Below are positions 15,265-22,406 of a stretch of DNA of 38,133 bases, piece by piece. The notes below the pieces were generated by a model. The model searched no databases and was not told where the DNA came from. It worked only from the letters and a program-made list of their open reading frames with translations. The DNA lies in the NCBI GenBank assembly GCA_020438865.1, contig JAGQTU010000033.1, positions 1 to 38,133 of the forward strand, read 5' to 3'. The DNA comes from Mycobacterium sp. GTDB taxonomy: Bacteria; Actinomycetota; Actinomycetes; Mycobacteriales; Mycobacteriaceae. How positions within the stretch are numbered: position 1 is the first letter of the stretch; each line of letters opens with the position of its first letter. Position numbers and translations under genes: made by a program.

Positions 15265-16047
15265 CTACAGCCGCCGCGCCCGCAGGCCGTTGACGAATGG
15301 GCAGCCCATCAACCGCCGGATCGCGCGGCCCAACCCGGTGACGTCGTGCACCGGCTCGGGGAACGGCAGGCGGACGTCGTGGTCGCTTGTACCGTCAGCT
15401 CCGCTGCCCTCGACCCGCAACCGCACCCCGTAGCGGTCCAGCCCGAGCGGGCGCACCCGGCCACGCCGCAGCACCGCGGGCAGCTTGTCGGCCAACCGGG
15501 CGATCACCTCGGGGTGATCGCTGTCGAGATGGCGCAGCCACGCGGACTCCAACTCGCAGAACGGGTCGGCGGCAGCGGCCAGCAGGTCAGCGGCCCCGAC
15601 CGGCTCGGCGCCGCCGGCGTCGGCGACCACGATCGAGTCGGCGCCCAACAGCACCAGGTCGTGCCCGGATCCCACCTCCAGCAGCGCCGGGTTGGGGTGG
15701 TCGGTGGCGATCAGGTCCAGCAGGTCGCGAAGTGCCGCGCCCGGCACACCGTGCAGCCGTCCGCGGACCCACACCAGCGAGCGGACCGGCTCGCGCAGCG
15801 GCAGCGGCGCGTAGTCGGTGAGCTCGAGCAGCGCGGGCACGCCGCCGGTGTCGGCGCCGGCCGCGGCCACCGCGGCCGCCGAGCGGTGCGGCACTGTCAG
15901 CGCGAACGAACCGTCCGGCAGCAGGTGATGCACCGGGGCCGGGGACGGCGGCGCCCCGTCGGCGGCCAGGATCGCGGCGTCGGCGCGCACACAGGCACTG
16001 CGGACGCGTTCGGCGGTGGTCGGGGCTGGGAGGGTCACCGAGGGCAT
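15265..16047 (-). CDS. DUF2470 / HugZ-like protein, iron regulated (Rv3839-like)
   Basis: 260 residues, close to Rv3839 (258). The N-terminal part resembles the split-barrel flavin/heme-binding fold of HugZ and pyridoxamine-phosphate-oxidase relatives. The C-terminal part (from about 165, FCELESAWLRHLDSDHPEVIARLADKLP) is the DUF2470 domain found in heme-utilisation proteins. So heme binding or degradation is plausible but unproven. GGAAGG lies about 9 nt before the ATG. An IdeR box sits 17 nt upstream of the start, so it should be repressed in iron-replete cells; Rv3839 belongs to the IdeR regulon in M. tuberculosis. Divergent from pheA. Confidence 0.88.
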   Translation of the reverse strand: MPSVTLPAPTTAERVRSACVRADAAILAADGAPPSPAPVHHLLPDGSFALTVPHRSAAAVAAAGADTGGVPALLELTDYAPLPLREPVRSLVWVRGRLHGVPGAALRDLLDLIATDHPNPALLEVGSGHDLVLLGADSIVVADAGGAEPVGAADLLAAAADPFCELESAWLRHLDSDHPEVIARLADKLPAVLRRGRVRPLGLDRYGVRLRVEGSGADGTSDHDVRLPFPEPVHDVTGLGRAIRRLMGCPFVNGLRARRL

Positions 16048-16064
16048 CGCACACCTTCCAATAG

Positions 16065-16083
16065 TGAGGTAAGCCTAAGTTAA
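16065..16083 (-). promoter_or_regulatory. IdeR (iron box) operator
   Basis: Minus strand TTAACTTAGGCTTACCTCA matches the 19-bp IdeR consensus TTAGGTTAGGCTAACCTAA at 15 positions and is partly palindromic. It contains TAGGCT, a possible -10, so IdeR-Fe2+ would block RNA polymerase. It lies between the DUF2470 gene and pheA. Confidence 0.85.
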
Positions 16084-16128
16084 CTTTGACGTCGCGGCGA
16101 CGCAAGCCTTCCGGACCCGCCGACCGGA

Positions 16129-16134
16129 TAGGGT
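16129..16134 (+). promoter_or_regulatory. -10 element of pheA (leaderless)
   Basis: TAGGGT, 6 nt before GTG 16141, without a Shine-Dalgarno. Confidence 0.5.
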
Positions 16135-16140
16135 TGGGTC

Positions 16141-17055
16141 GTGGCCCGCATCGCCTACCTCGGACCCGAGGGCACCTTCACCGAAGCGGCGCTGTCGAAC
16201 ATGGCCGCAGCCGGCACCGTGCCCGCCGGCTTCACCCCGATACCGGCGGAGAGCACACCGGCCGCGCTGGAGGCCGTACGATCCGGCGCGGCCGACTTCG
16301 CCTGCGTGCCGATCGAGAACTCGATCGAGGGTGGCGTGCTGCCGACCCTGGACAGCCTGGCCGGCGGTGCGCCGCTGCAGATCTACGCCGAACTGACCCT
16401 CGATGTGGCGTTCAGCATCGTGACCCGGCCGGGCACCGGCGCGGCCGAGGTGAAGACCGTCGCGGCCTTCCCGATCGCGGCCGCGCAGGTCCGGAACTGG
16501 CTGGCGGCCAACCTGCCGGGCGCCGAGACCGTGCTCGCCCGCTCCAACGCCGCCGCCGCCGCCGACGTCGCGGCCGGTCACGCCGACGCCGGGGTGAGCA
16601 CCGCGCTGGCCGCCCAGCGCTACCAACTGGCCTGCCTGGCCGAGGGGGTCGTCGACGAGCCGACCGCCCGCACCCGGTTCGTCCTGGTCGGACCGCCCGG
16701 TCCGCCGCCGCCGCGCACCGGGGCCGACCGCACCTCGGTGGTGCTGCGGATGGACAACACGCCAGGCGCGCTGGCGGCGGCGATGAACGAGTTCGGCATC
16801 CGTGACATCGACCTGACCCGCATCGAATCGCGGCCCACCCGCACTGGGCTCGGGACCTACATCTTCCTGCTGGACTGCGTCGGCCACATCGATGACAGCG
16901 CCGTCGCCGAGGCGCTCAAGGCCCTGCACCGGCGCTGCGCCGACGTCCGGTACCTCGGGTCCTGGCCGACCGGGTCGTTGACCGGCGCGGTGCCGCCCGA
17001 ACCCGACGAGGCCGACCGCTGGTTGGCGCGGCTGCGCAAGGGCGCCACGCCATGA
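16141..17055 (+). CDS. pheA: Prephenate dehydratase
   Basis: 304 residues, Rv3838c orthologue. It converts prephenate to phenylpyruvate, the committed step of phenylalanine synthesis. The periplasmic-binding-protein-like catalytic domain covers about 1-185: IAYLGPEGTFTEAAL, CVPIENSIEGGVLPTLDSL, and ARTRFVLVG with the catalytic Thr. An ACT domain follows (about 198-275: TSVVLRMDNTPGALAAAM and LTRIESRPTRTGLGTY); the ESRP motif binds phenylalanine for feedback inhibition. No chorismate mutase domain is fused. It starts with GTG 16141. The phosphatase gene overlaps its stop (ATGA). Confidence 0.97.
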   Translation: MARIAYLGPEGTFTEAALSNMAAAGTVPAGFTPIPAESTPAALEAVRSGAADFACVPIENSIEGGVLPTLDSLAGGAPLQIYAELTLDVAFSIVTRPGTGAAEVKTVAAFPIAAAQVRNWLAANLPGAETVLARSNAAAAADVAAGHADAGVSTALAAQRYQLACLAEGVVDEPTARTRFVLVGPPGPPPPRTGADRTSVVLRMDNTPGALAAAMNEFGIRDIDLTRIESRPTRTGLGTYIFLLDCVGHIDDSAVAEALKALHRRCADVRYLGSWPTGSLTGAVPPEPDEADRWLARLRKGATP

Positions 17056-17738
17056 GTGGCCGGCTCATCCTGGTCCGGCACGGCCAGTCGCACGGCAATG
17101 TCGAACGCCGCATCGACACCCGCCCACCCGGCGCCGACCTGACCGACCTGGGCCGCGAGCAGGCCCGCGAATTCGCTCGCCGCCGGACCCGCAGGCCGGG
17201 CCTGCTGGTGCACTCGGTGGCCCGCCGGGCCGCGCAGACCGCCGCCGAGATCGCCACCGAACTGGGGCTGGCGGCCGCCGAGTCGGAGGGCATCCACGAG
17301 GTGCAGGCCGGCGAGTTGGAGAACCGCAACGACGACGACGCGATCGCCGAATTCAACGCGATATACCAACGCTGGCATCAGGGCGAGGTCGACGTCGCAA
17401 TGCCCGGCGGGGAGAACGCCCGCGATGTCCTCGACCGCTACCTGCCGATCATCACCGACCTACGGCTGCGCTATCTGGACAACGAGGACTGGACCTCCGA
17501 CATCGTCGTGGTCAGCCACGGCGCCGCGATCCGGTTGACCGCGGCCACCCTGGCCGGTGTGGACAGCAGCTTCGTGCTGGACCACCATCTGGCCAACGCC
17601 GAGTCGGTGGTGCTGGCACCGATCACCGACGGCCGGTGGAGCTGCCTGCGCTGGGGCGCGAAGAAGCCGCCGTTCTATCCCGCACCGGACGTGCACCCTG
17701 TCGAGGACGCCCTGGAGTCCCCCGACCCGATGGGCTGA
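17052..17738 (+). CDS. Histidine phosphatase (phosphoglycerate-mutase-like), Rv3837c type
   Basis: 228 residues. LILVRHGQSHGNVERR (phospho-accepting His 10), the Arg-rich LVHSVARRAAQTAAEIA and the second His in VVVSHGAAIRL complete the histidine phosphatase active site. EVQAGELENRND gives the acid residue region. Annotated in M. tuberculosis as a phosphoglycerate mutase, but the substrate is not evident; members include phosphatases of glucosyl-3-phosphoglycerate and other small metabolites. Its ATG overlaps the pheA stop (ATGA), so translation is coupled. That arrangement is conserved in mycobacteria but does not by itself prove a role in phenylalanine synthesis. Confidence 0.92.
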   Translation: MSGRLILVRHGQSHGNVERRIDTRPPGADLTDLGREQAREFARRRTRRPGLLVHSVARRAAQTAAEIATELGLAAAESEGIHEVQAGELENRNDDDAIAEFNAIYQRWHQGEVDVAMPGGENARDVLDRYLPIITDLRLRYLDNEDWTSDIVVVSHGAAIRLTAATLAGVDSSFVLDHHLANAESVVLAPITDGRWSCLRWGAKKPPFYPAPDVHPVEDALESPDPMG

Positions 17739-17742
17739 CCGG

Positions 17743-17940
17743 CTAGACCGCCAGCCGCCGTTCGCTTTGCTGACAGCAATCGCACCCGACGGTGTCGCAA
17801 TCGATCACCAGGCCGTGCATGACCAGTTCCGGGCCGGAACAGCCGTCCTCGGTGCATTCCGAGCGACGCAGTGCGTGACGGATGAGGGTGCCATGGCAGT
17901 GCGCCGTCCCCGTCTCGCACTCCCGGCAGATGTTGCCCAT
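17743..17940 (-). CDS. Small cysteine-rich protein, probable metal-binding
   Basis: 65 residues with nine Cys (5, 8, 15, 29, 34, 48, 53, 55, 56) and several His, beginning MGNICRECETGTAHCHGTL and ending VGCDCCQQSERRLAV. CxxC, CHG and CDCC arrangements suggest a zinc-ribbon-like or metal-clustering fold. I recall similar short proteins in other mycobacteria but no function. Only a weak ribosome-binding site (AACGAG) is seen. It is convergent with the histidine phosphatase gene, 4 nt apart. The composition and conserved-looking start make a real gene likely. Confidence 0.7.
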   Translation of the reverse strand: MGNICRECETGTAHCHGTLIRHALRRSECTEDGCSGPELVMHGLVIDCDTVGCDCCQQSERRLAV

Positions 17941-18049
17941 GGCTCGTTCTTAGCACTACGCCCCGACAGCGCGACGTTGCCGCGCCTGAGGAGGCGTAAG
18001 CCCCTTACGCCCCAGGCGAAAGAAATGGGCAAATCGCCGGGTCGTGCAG

Positions 18050-18055
18050 TAAGTT
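18050..18055 (+). promoter_or_regulatory. Probable -10 element for the lipoprotein transcript
   Basis: TAAGTT (TANNNT) would start transcription near 18062, at the foot of the hairpin described next and 87 nt before the lipoprotein ATG. Confidence 0.35.
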
Positions 18056-18064
18056 GTAAGGCCT

Positions 18065-18085
18065 CAGCCCTTCGGGGGTGGGCTG
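18065..18085 (+). promoter_or_regulatory. Hairpin at the 5' end of the lipoprotein leader
   Basis: CAGCCC (18065-18070) pairs with GGGCTG (18080-18085) around a G-rich loop. A second short stem, CTGC/GCAG (18091-18094 with 18105-18108), follows. No U tract follows, so it is not a typical terminator; it may stabilise the mRNA 5' end. Confidence 0.4.
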
Positions 18086-18148
18086 GTTTACTGCCGGGCC
18101 AGCCGCAGTTTCAGCGCTTCTTTCCGGCACGGAGATTAGGACTCGAAA

Positions 18149-18415
18149 ATGAGCTCAAGTCGTGTGACTCGTCAGATCGCACTTTTTGCTGGGGGTCTCG
18201 CCATCGTCGGTATGGGCGCCCTGAGCGCCTGCGGTAAGAGTGAGAAGGAGGCGCCGAGCACCACGCCGTCGCCCACCAGCACCAGCGCCCCCGCGCCCTC
18301 GCCGACCGAGAAGAACGTCGGCCCCGGCGGCGCGAACTCGTTCACGCCCACCGTCAAGGCCCCGCCGGCGCCGACCGCGCTGCCGGGCAACGTCATCACC
18401 GGCGGCAGCCGCTAG
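18149..18415 (+). CDS. Small lipoprotein
   Basis: 88 residues. The signal peptide has an Arg-containing start and a hydrophobic core (IALFAGGLAIVGMGA). It ends in the lipobox LSAC, so Cys 28 should be lipidated after cleavage. The mature part is a Ser/Thr/Pro/Ala-rich disordered stretch ending TALPGNVITGGSR, with no catalytic domain. AGGA lies about 9 nt before the ATG. It precedes the S53 protease by 40 nt on the same strand and may be cotranscribed. No specific function can be read from the sequence. Confidence 0.82.
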   Translation: MSSSRVTRQIALFAGGLAIVGMGALSACGKSEKEAPSTTPSPTSTSAPAPSPTEKNVGPGGANSFTPTVKAPPAPTALPGNVITGGSR

Positions 18416-18455
18416 GCCGTCAACCGCACCAGTCAGCCCTGCCCGGTCGCCGGCC

Positions 18456-20060
18456 GTGATCCGGATACTCCGCTCACGAACGATGTCCGTGGTGGGGCTG
18501 CTGGCCGTTGTCACCACCGGCGCGCTATTGGCCGCTGATCTGCGTCCGTTTCCGGCCCCGTCCGCACCGCAGCAGATCAGCGGCCCATACGCGTCGCTGC
18601 TGGCCAGCTCGACCGACCTCGGCCCCGCGCACGCCGAGCACGTCCAGCTGACCGCCGCCCTGGCCGACTCGTCGCGGCCCGCGCTGTTGATGGGCTGGGC
18701 CAGGCAGCAGGACCTGTCGGTGCGCTGGCGCCCCGGGGACTCCTGGGCGATCGTCGAGGGTGAGCCCGCTGCGGTGGCCGGCGCATTCGACGTTGACGTG
18801 CACGACTACCGCGGCATGCGCGGCCAGGTCTTCTACGCCTCCCCGCAGCAGCCCGCGGTCCCGGCCGCGGTGCGCGGCGAGGTCGTCGAACTGGGCCGCA
18901 TCCTCGGCTACACCCCGCACCGGGAGTCCAGGCCGCCGCTGCCGCTGGAGGTGCCCGATCAGGGCCTGACCCCTGACGCCCTGCTGCGCACCTACAATGC
19001 CGAGCCGCTGCGGGCCAGCGGCCACACCGGCAAGGGCGTGACCGTCGTCGTCTTCGCCTTTGACGGGTTCGACCAGGCCGACCTCGACATGTTCGCGACC
19101 ACCTTCAACCTGCCCAAGTTCGTCCCGGACGTGGTGGGCGGCATGCCGCAGGCCCGCCGCGGCGAAGCCACGATGGACCTCGAGGCCGTCCACGCGCTGG
19201 CGCCGGACGCGAAGAAGGTCCTGGTCAACGCGCGCTCCACGGTGGAAGGCGACGGCGGCTACGAGAAGATCGCCACCATGATGGAGGACGCCGAGCGGCG
19301 CTATCCCGGTGCGATCTGGAGCTTCTCGATCGGCTGGGGCTGCGACAAGCTGATCACCGCCGCCGACCTCGCCCCGGTGCGCGCCGCACTCGCCGCCGCC
19401 CATCGCAAGGGCACCACGGCGTTCAACGCCAGCGGGGACCTGGCCGGACTGGAATGCAAAGGCGGCCAGGAATGGTCGAGCCCGCCCAGCGTCAACGACA
19501 TCGGCGTGGACGCGGTGGCGTCGATTCCGGAGATGACCGACGTCGGGGGCACGACCCTGTCGACCGACGCGAACGGCGGCTGGCTGGCCGAGCAGTCCTG
19601 GTTCGACGCCCCGCTCTCGCAGGGCACCGGCGGGGGAGTGTCGGCGCTGTTCGAGCGCCCGGAGTGGCAGCAGGATCTCAGCGTCAACCGCGGCGCCGGC
19701 CAGCGGCTCACCCCCGACATCGCGGCGGTCGCGGATCCGTTCACCGGGGTGAAGATCGTGTTCAACCAGCAGGTCGTGGTCGGTGGCGGGACCTCGCTGG
19801 CCGCCCCGGTGTGGGCCGGCCTCGCCGCGCTGATGACGCAGTACCTGAAGCAGCGCGGCGGCCAGGCGATCGGCGACCTCAACCCGATGCTCTACCGGGT
19901 GGCCGCGGGCGCCCCGCTGCCCGCGTTCCGGGACATCACGCTGGGCGGCAACGCGGTTGAAGTGGCCCAGCCGGGCTACGACCTGGTGACCGGGCTGGGT
20001 ACCCCCGATGTGAACAATCTTGTCCAGAACCTTCTCGTGGTACAGAGGTTGGCCGAATGA
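18456..20060 (+). CDS. S53 family (sedolisin / kumamolisin-like) serine-carboxyl protease
   Basis: 534 residues from GTG 18456, chosen because it puts RILRSR before the hydrophobic segment SVVGLLAVVTTGALLAA, giving a signal anchor; ATG 18483 is an alternative. The pro-domain (about 40-170) has the usual pro-kumamolisin pattern. The catalytic domain carries GEATMDLEAVHALAP (E237 and D241), the oxyanion Asp in NASGDLAG (D328), and GGGTSLAAPVWAGL (S447). The C-terminal calcium site is present (RDITLGG and GYDLVTGLGTPD). S53 enzymes are secreted, usually acid-active peptidases that remove their own pro-domain. The next two genes follow within 8 nt or overlap, suggesting one export-linked unit. 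I do not recall this gene in the matching M. tuberculosis interval. Confidence 0.9.
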   Translation: MIRILRSRTMSVVGLLAVVTTGALLAADLRPFPAPSAPQQISGPYASLLASSTDLGPAHAEHVQLTAALADSSRPALLMGWARQQDLSVRWRPGDSWAIVEGEPAAVAGAFDVDVHDYRGMRGQVFYASPQQPAVPAAVRGEVVELGRILGYTPHRESRPPLPLEVPDQGLTPDALLRTYNAEPLRASGHTGKGVTVVVFAFDGFDQADLDMFATTFNLPKFVPDVVGGMPQARRGEATMDLEAVHALAPDAKKVLVNARSTVEGDGGYEKIATMMEDAERRYPGAIWSFSIGWGCDKLITAADLAPVRAALAAAHRKGTTAFNASGDLAGLECKGGQEWSSPPSVNDIGVDAVASIPEMTDVGGTTLSTDANGGWLAEQSWFDAPLSQGTGGGVSALFERPEWQQDLSVNRGAGQRLTPDIAAVADPFTGVKIVFNQQVVVGGGTSLAAPVWAGLAALMTQYLKQRGGQAIGDLNPMLYRVAAGAPLPAFRDITLGGNAVEVAQPGYDLVTGLGTPDVNNLVQNLLVVQRLAE

Positions 20061-20067
20061 GCGTCCG

Positions 20068-21276
20068 ATGAGTACCGAAGCGGAATCCGACGCCGTTCCC
20101 ACCATGGAGTGCCGGGTCTGCCAGACCGAGGTGCCGGCCGGGGCGTTCTGCGGGCTGTGCGGCGGGCACCTGACCCCCGAACCCGGTGACGGACCGCAGT
20201 GGCTGCGCCCCGGCACCTTCGGCCCCGCGCCGGACGAGTCGCTGTTGCGCCCGTCGATCGCGAGTTCGTTGTTCCCACAGCTGCCGCAGCGCTCCCGCAC
20301 CCCGTTCCGGGTCGGGCTCGCGCTGATCGTGCTCGGCCTGGCGGTGTTCGCGGTGCTGAAGGTCCCGGCCGCGTTGATCACCGTCGCCGCGCTGGGTCTG
20401 CCGCTGTTGTTCCTGCTCTACCTCGCCGAGTCCGATGCCTATCGCGACCTGCCTGCCCGGGTCCTGGCCGTCGCGGCGGTGTTCGGCGCCGCCCTGGGCG
20501 TGGGCTATGTCCTGCTGACCGGGGAGATGGTCGCCCGTTCGTACGGGGTGCCGATGGCGGCCGGGCTAGCGATGCACCACGTCATGCGCGAAGGGGTGGC
20601 GATCCCCACCGGCGGGATGCTGCTCATGCTGGTGCCGGTCGCGCTGGCCCGGCTGCTGCCGTACAAGCCGCGGGAGGTGTTGGACGGCTTCGTCGTCGGT
20701 GCCCTGGGCGCGCTGATGTTCGCCGCCGGGGCGACGCTGACCCGGCTCGCCCCGCAGTTCGCCACCGGCCTGTTCGCGCACAGCCGCCCGATCAAGGGGC
20801 TGATCGTCGAGGCGGCCATCTGCGGGGTGACGATCCCGCTGACCGCCGCGGCCGCCGGGGGCGCATTCGGGATGGCGCTGTGGTTCCGGGGGCAGACCGG
20901 CAATCCGCACGAGCGTCCGGGGCGGGTGCGGGCCCTGCTGTTCGGGTTCGCCGCGGTGATCCTGGTGGCCCACCTCGCCGTGGGGGTCGTCGACGTCGTC
21001 GGGCTGCCGCAGCTGGTGATGCTCACCATCCATGCCGTGATGACGCTGTTGGCGCTGTTGCTGCTGCGGGTCGCCGTGCAGATCGCGTTGCTGCACGAGG
21101 CGCACGATCCGGTCTCGTTCACCGATCCGCTGTTGTGCGTGCACTGCGAGCACGTGGTTCCCGACATGGCCTTCTGTCCGGCCTGCGGCGCCGCCAGCCG
21201 GGCCTCCTCGCGCACGTCCCGCGCGGACCGCAGGCGGTCGCGTCCGGTGCGCACCGTCGCCGCGGAGGGACAGTGA
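20068..21276 (+). CDS. Multi-pass membrane protein with N- and C-terminal zinc ribbons
   Basis: 402 residues. It opens with a Cys4 zinc ribbon (MECRVCQTEV...FCGLCGGHL), has about seven to eight membrane helices (from FRVGLALIVLGLAVFAVLKVP to LVMLTIHAVMTLLALLLLRVAV), and closes with a second ribbon (LLCVHCEHVV...FCPACGAAS) and an Arg-rich tail. Both ribbons should be cytoplasmic. I do not recognise the membrane domain; it lacks the paired-Glu motif of PrsW or CPBP proteases. ATG 20068 follows the S53 stop by 7 nt; no strong ribosome-binding site. Its stop overlaps the next start (GTGA). Confidence 0.83.
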   Translation: MSTEAESDAVPTMECRVCQTEVPAGAFCGLCGGHLTPEPGDGPQWLRPGTFGPAPDESLLRPSIASSLFPQLPQRSRTPFRVGLALIVLGLAVFAVLKVPAALITVAALGLPLLFLLYLAESDAYRDLPARVLAVAAVFGAALGVGYVLLTGEMVARSYGVPMAAGLAMHHVMREGVAIPTGGMLLMLVPVALARLLPYKPREVLDGFVVGALGALMFAAGATLTRLAPQFATGLFAHSRPIKGLIVEAAICGVTIPLTAAAAGGAFGMALWFRGQTGNPHERPGRVRALLFGFAAVILVAHLAVGVVDVVGLPQLVMLTIHAVMTLLALLLLRVAVQIALLHEAHDPVSFTDPLLCVHCEHVVPDMAFCPACGAASRASSRTSRADRRRSRPVRTVAAEGQ

Positions 21277-22016
21277 GCTCGGCGACGGCCGAGGCCGAGC
21301 CGGAACTGTATCCGGGCTACGCGCTGCCGCCGGGCACCTATGCCGCTCCGGAACTGCGCCGCACCCGGTTCGGGCGACTGCTCGGGCGCTGGGGCATCGC
21401 GATCGCGGTGGTGGGCGCTGCCCTGATCGGGCTGACGATGACGGTGACGAAGAAGCCGCCGCACTTCATGTGCCCGCCGGACTGCGGCCGCCCGCCGACC
21501 GGCATGCCGGTGGCCGCGCTGCCCCGGTTCACCGCGCCGGACGGCTCGTTCTCGGTAGCCTACCCGGCACCGAACGCGGCCTACGAGGTCAGCCGGAACG
21601 GAAGCCATGTGATGGCGAAGTTCACCGCCGGGGACACCGGCGTGATCGATCTGTTCTCCGAGCCGGCGGCCGGTCGCACACCGAAGCAGATCGCCAAGGA
21701 CCTGATCAAGCGAAAGTTCCCGGACGCCAAGATCGCTTACGAGATCCCCAACGCGATGGTCGGCTACCAGCCCGGCTACGGCGAGGTCGCCGACTCCTGG
21801 CCGCAGGGCACCAGCAACAGCTACATCAGGATCCGGACCGTGCTGCTGGTGGCGGTGAAGAACGATCTGGCGCTGGTCGCCGGTGCGTCCGGGCCGTACC
21901 ACGCTTTCGGGCCAGACTTCGGGCCCGGCCTGCCGTCGGGGGTCAACCTGCAGATCGCCCAGGACATGGGCAAGTACGTCAACAGCTTCACCTGGAAGGG
22001 TGATCCTCCCCGCTGA
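21273..22016 (+). CDS. Single-pass membrane protein, extracytoplasmic domain of unknown function
   Basis: 247 residues from GTG 21273, overlapping the previous stop as GTGA, with GGAGGGA just upstream. A short cytoplasmic part (to about 38), one membrane helix (WGIAIAVVGAALIGLTMTV) and an outer domain of about 185 residues beginning with a Cys pair (FMCPPDCGRPP). The domain contains FTAPDGSFSVAYPAP and a stretch with alternating charge typical of small lipid- or peptide-binding folds, but no family is recognised. The last gene of the S53 protease unit, it probably acts with the two proteins before it at the membrane. Confidence 0.82.
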   Translation: MSSATAEAEPELYPGYALPPGTYAAPELRRTRFGRLLGRWGIAIAVVGAALIGLTMTVTKKPPHFMCPPDCGRPPTGMPVAALPRFTAPDGSFSVAYPAPNAAYEVSRNGSHVMAKFTAGDTGVIDLFSEPAAGRTPKQIAKDLIKRKFPDAKIAYEIPNAMVGYQPGYGEVADSWPQGTSNSYIRIRTVLLVAVKNDLALVAGASGPYHAFGPDFGPGLPSGVNLQIAQDMGKYVNSFTWKGDPPR

Positions 22017-22017
22017 C

Positions 22018-22038
22018 CCAGCGCTGAATCAGCACTGG
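22018..22038. terminator. Hairpin between convergent genes
   Basis: CCAGCGCTG and CAGCACTGG can pair (one mismatch) around AAT, just after the membrane-protein stop and before the end of the metallopeptidase gene. Terminator-like, but without a U tract. Confidence 0.4.
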
Positions 22039-22056
22039 TTGAATCCTCAAAGCGCC

Positions 22057-22395
22057 TCAGCCCCAACCCAATTCGTGCAGCCGGTCATCGTCGATGCCGA
22101 AGTGGTGGGCGATCTCGTGGATCACCGTGATCGCGACCTCGGTCACCACGTCATCCTCGGTGTCGCAGATCTCCAGCAGGGTGTCCCGGTAGATCGTGAT
22201 GGTGTCCGGCAGCGCCCCGGCATAGCTGGAGTCCCGCTCGGTGAGCGCGATGCCGTGGTAGAGGCCCAGCAGCTCGGGATCCTCCGGATCCCGGTCCTCG
22301 ACGAGAACCACGACGTTGTCGATCGCGGCCGCCAGCTCGGGCGGGATCAGGTCCAGCGCATCGCCGAGGAGTTCGTCGAACCGCTGCGGGCTCAT
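22057..22395 (-). CDS. Zincin-like metallopeptidase family protein (Rv3836-like)
   Basis: 112 residues from ATG 22395; GTG 22407, overlapping the upstream stop as TAGTG, would give 116. The motif VTEVAITVIHEIAHHFGIDDDRLHELGWG is HExxH with a downstream Asp/His, as in the minimal zincin family (formerly DUF1025) with a MetTn-like fold. The N-terminal helix FDELLGDALDLIPPELAAAIDNVVVLVED and the segment LYHGIALTERDSSYAGALPDTITIYRDTLL are characteristic. Proteolysis has not been shown for most members. It follows the septum-formation gene directly, matching Rv3835-Rv3836, and should be cotranscribed. Confidence 0.9.
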   Translation of the reverse strand: MSPQRFDELLGDALDLIPPELAAAIDNVVVLVEDRDPEDPELLGLYHGIALTERDSSYAGALPDTITIYRDTLLEICDTEDDVVTEVAITVIHEIAHHFGIDDDRLHELGWG

Positions 22396-22406
22396 CGAGA
22401 CGGGCA

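Noticed and set aside
18525-20381. Long minus-strand open frame opposite the S53 protease
   Set aside because: Antisense shadow; the plus strand has all S53 catalytic motifs.
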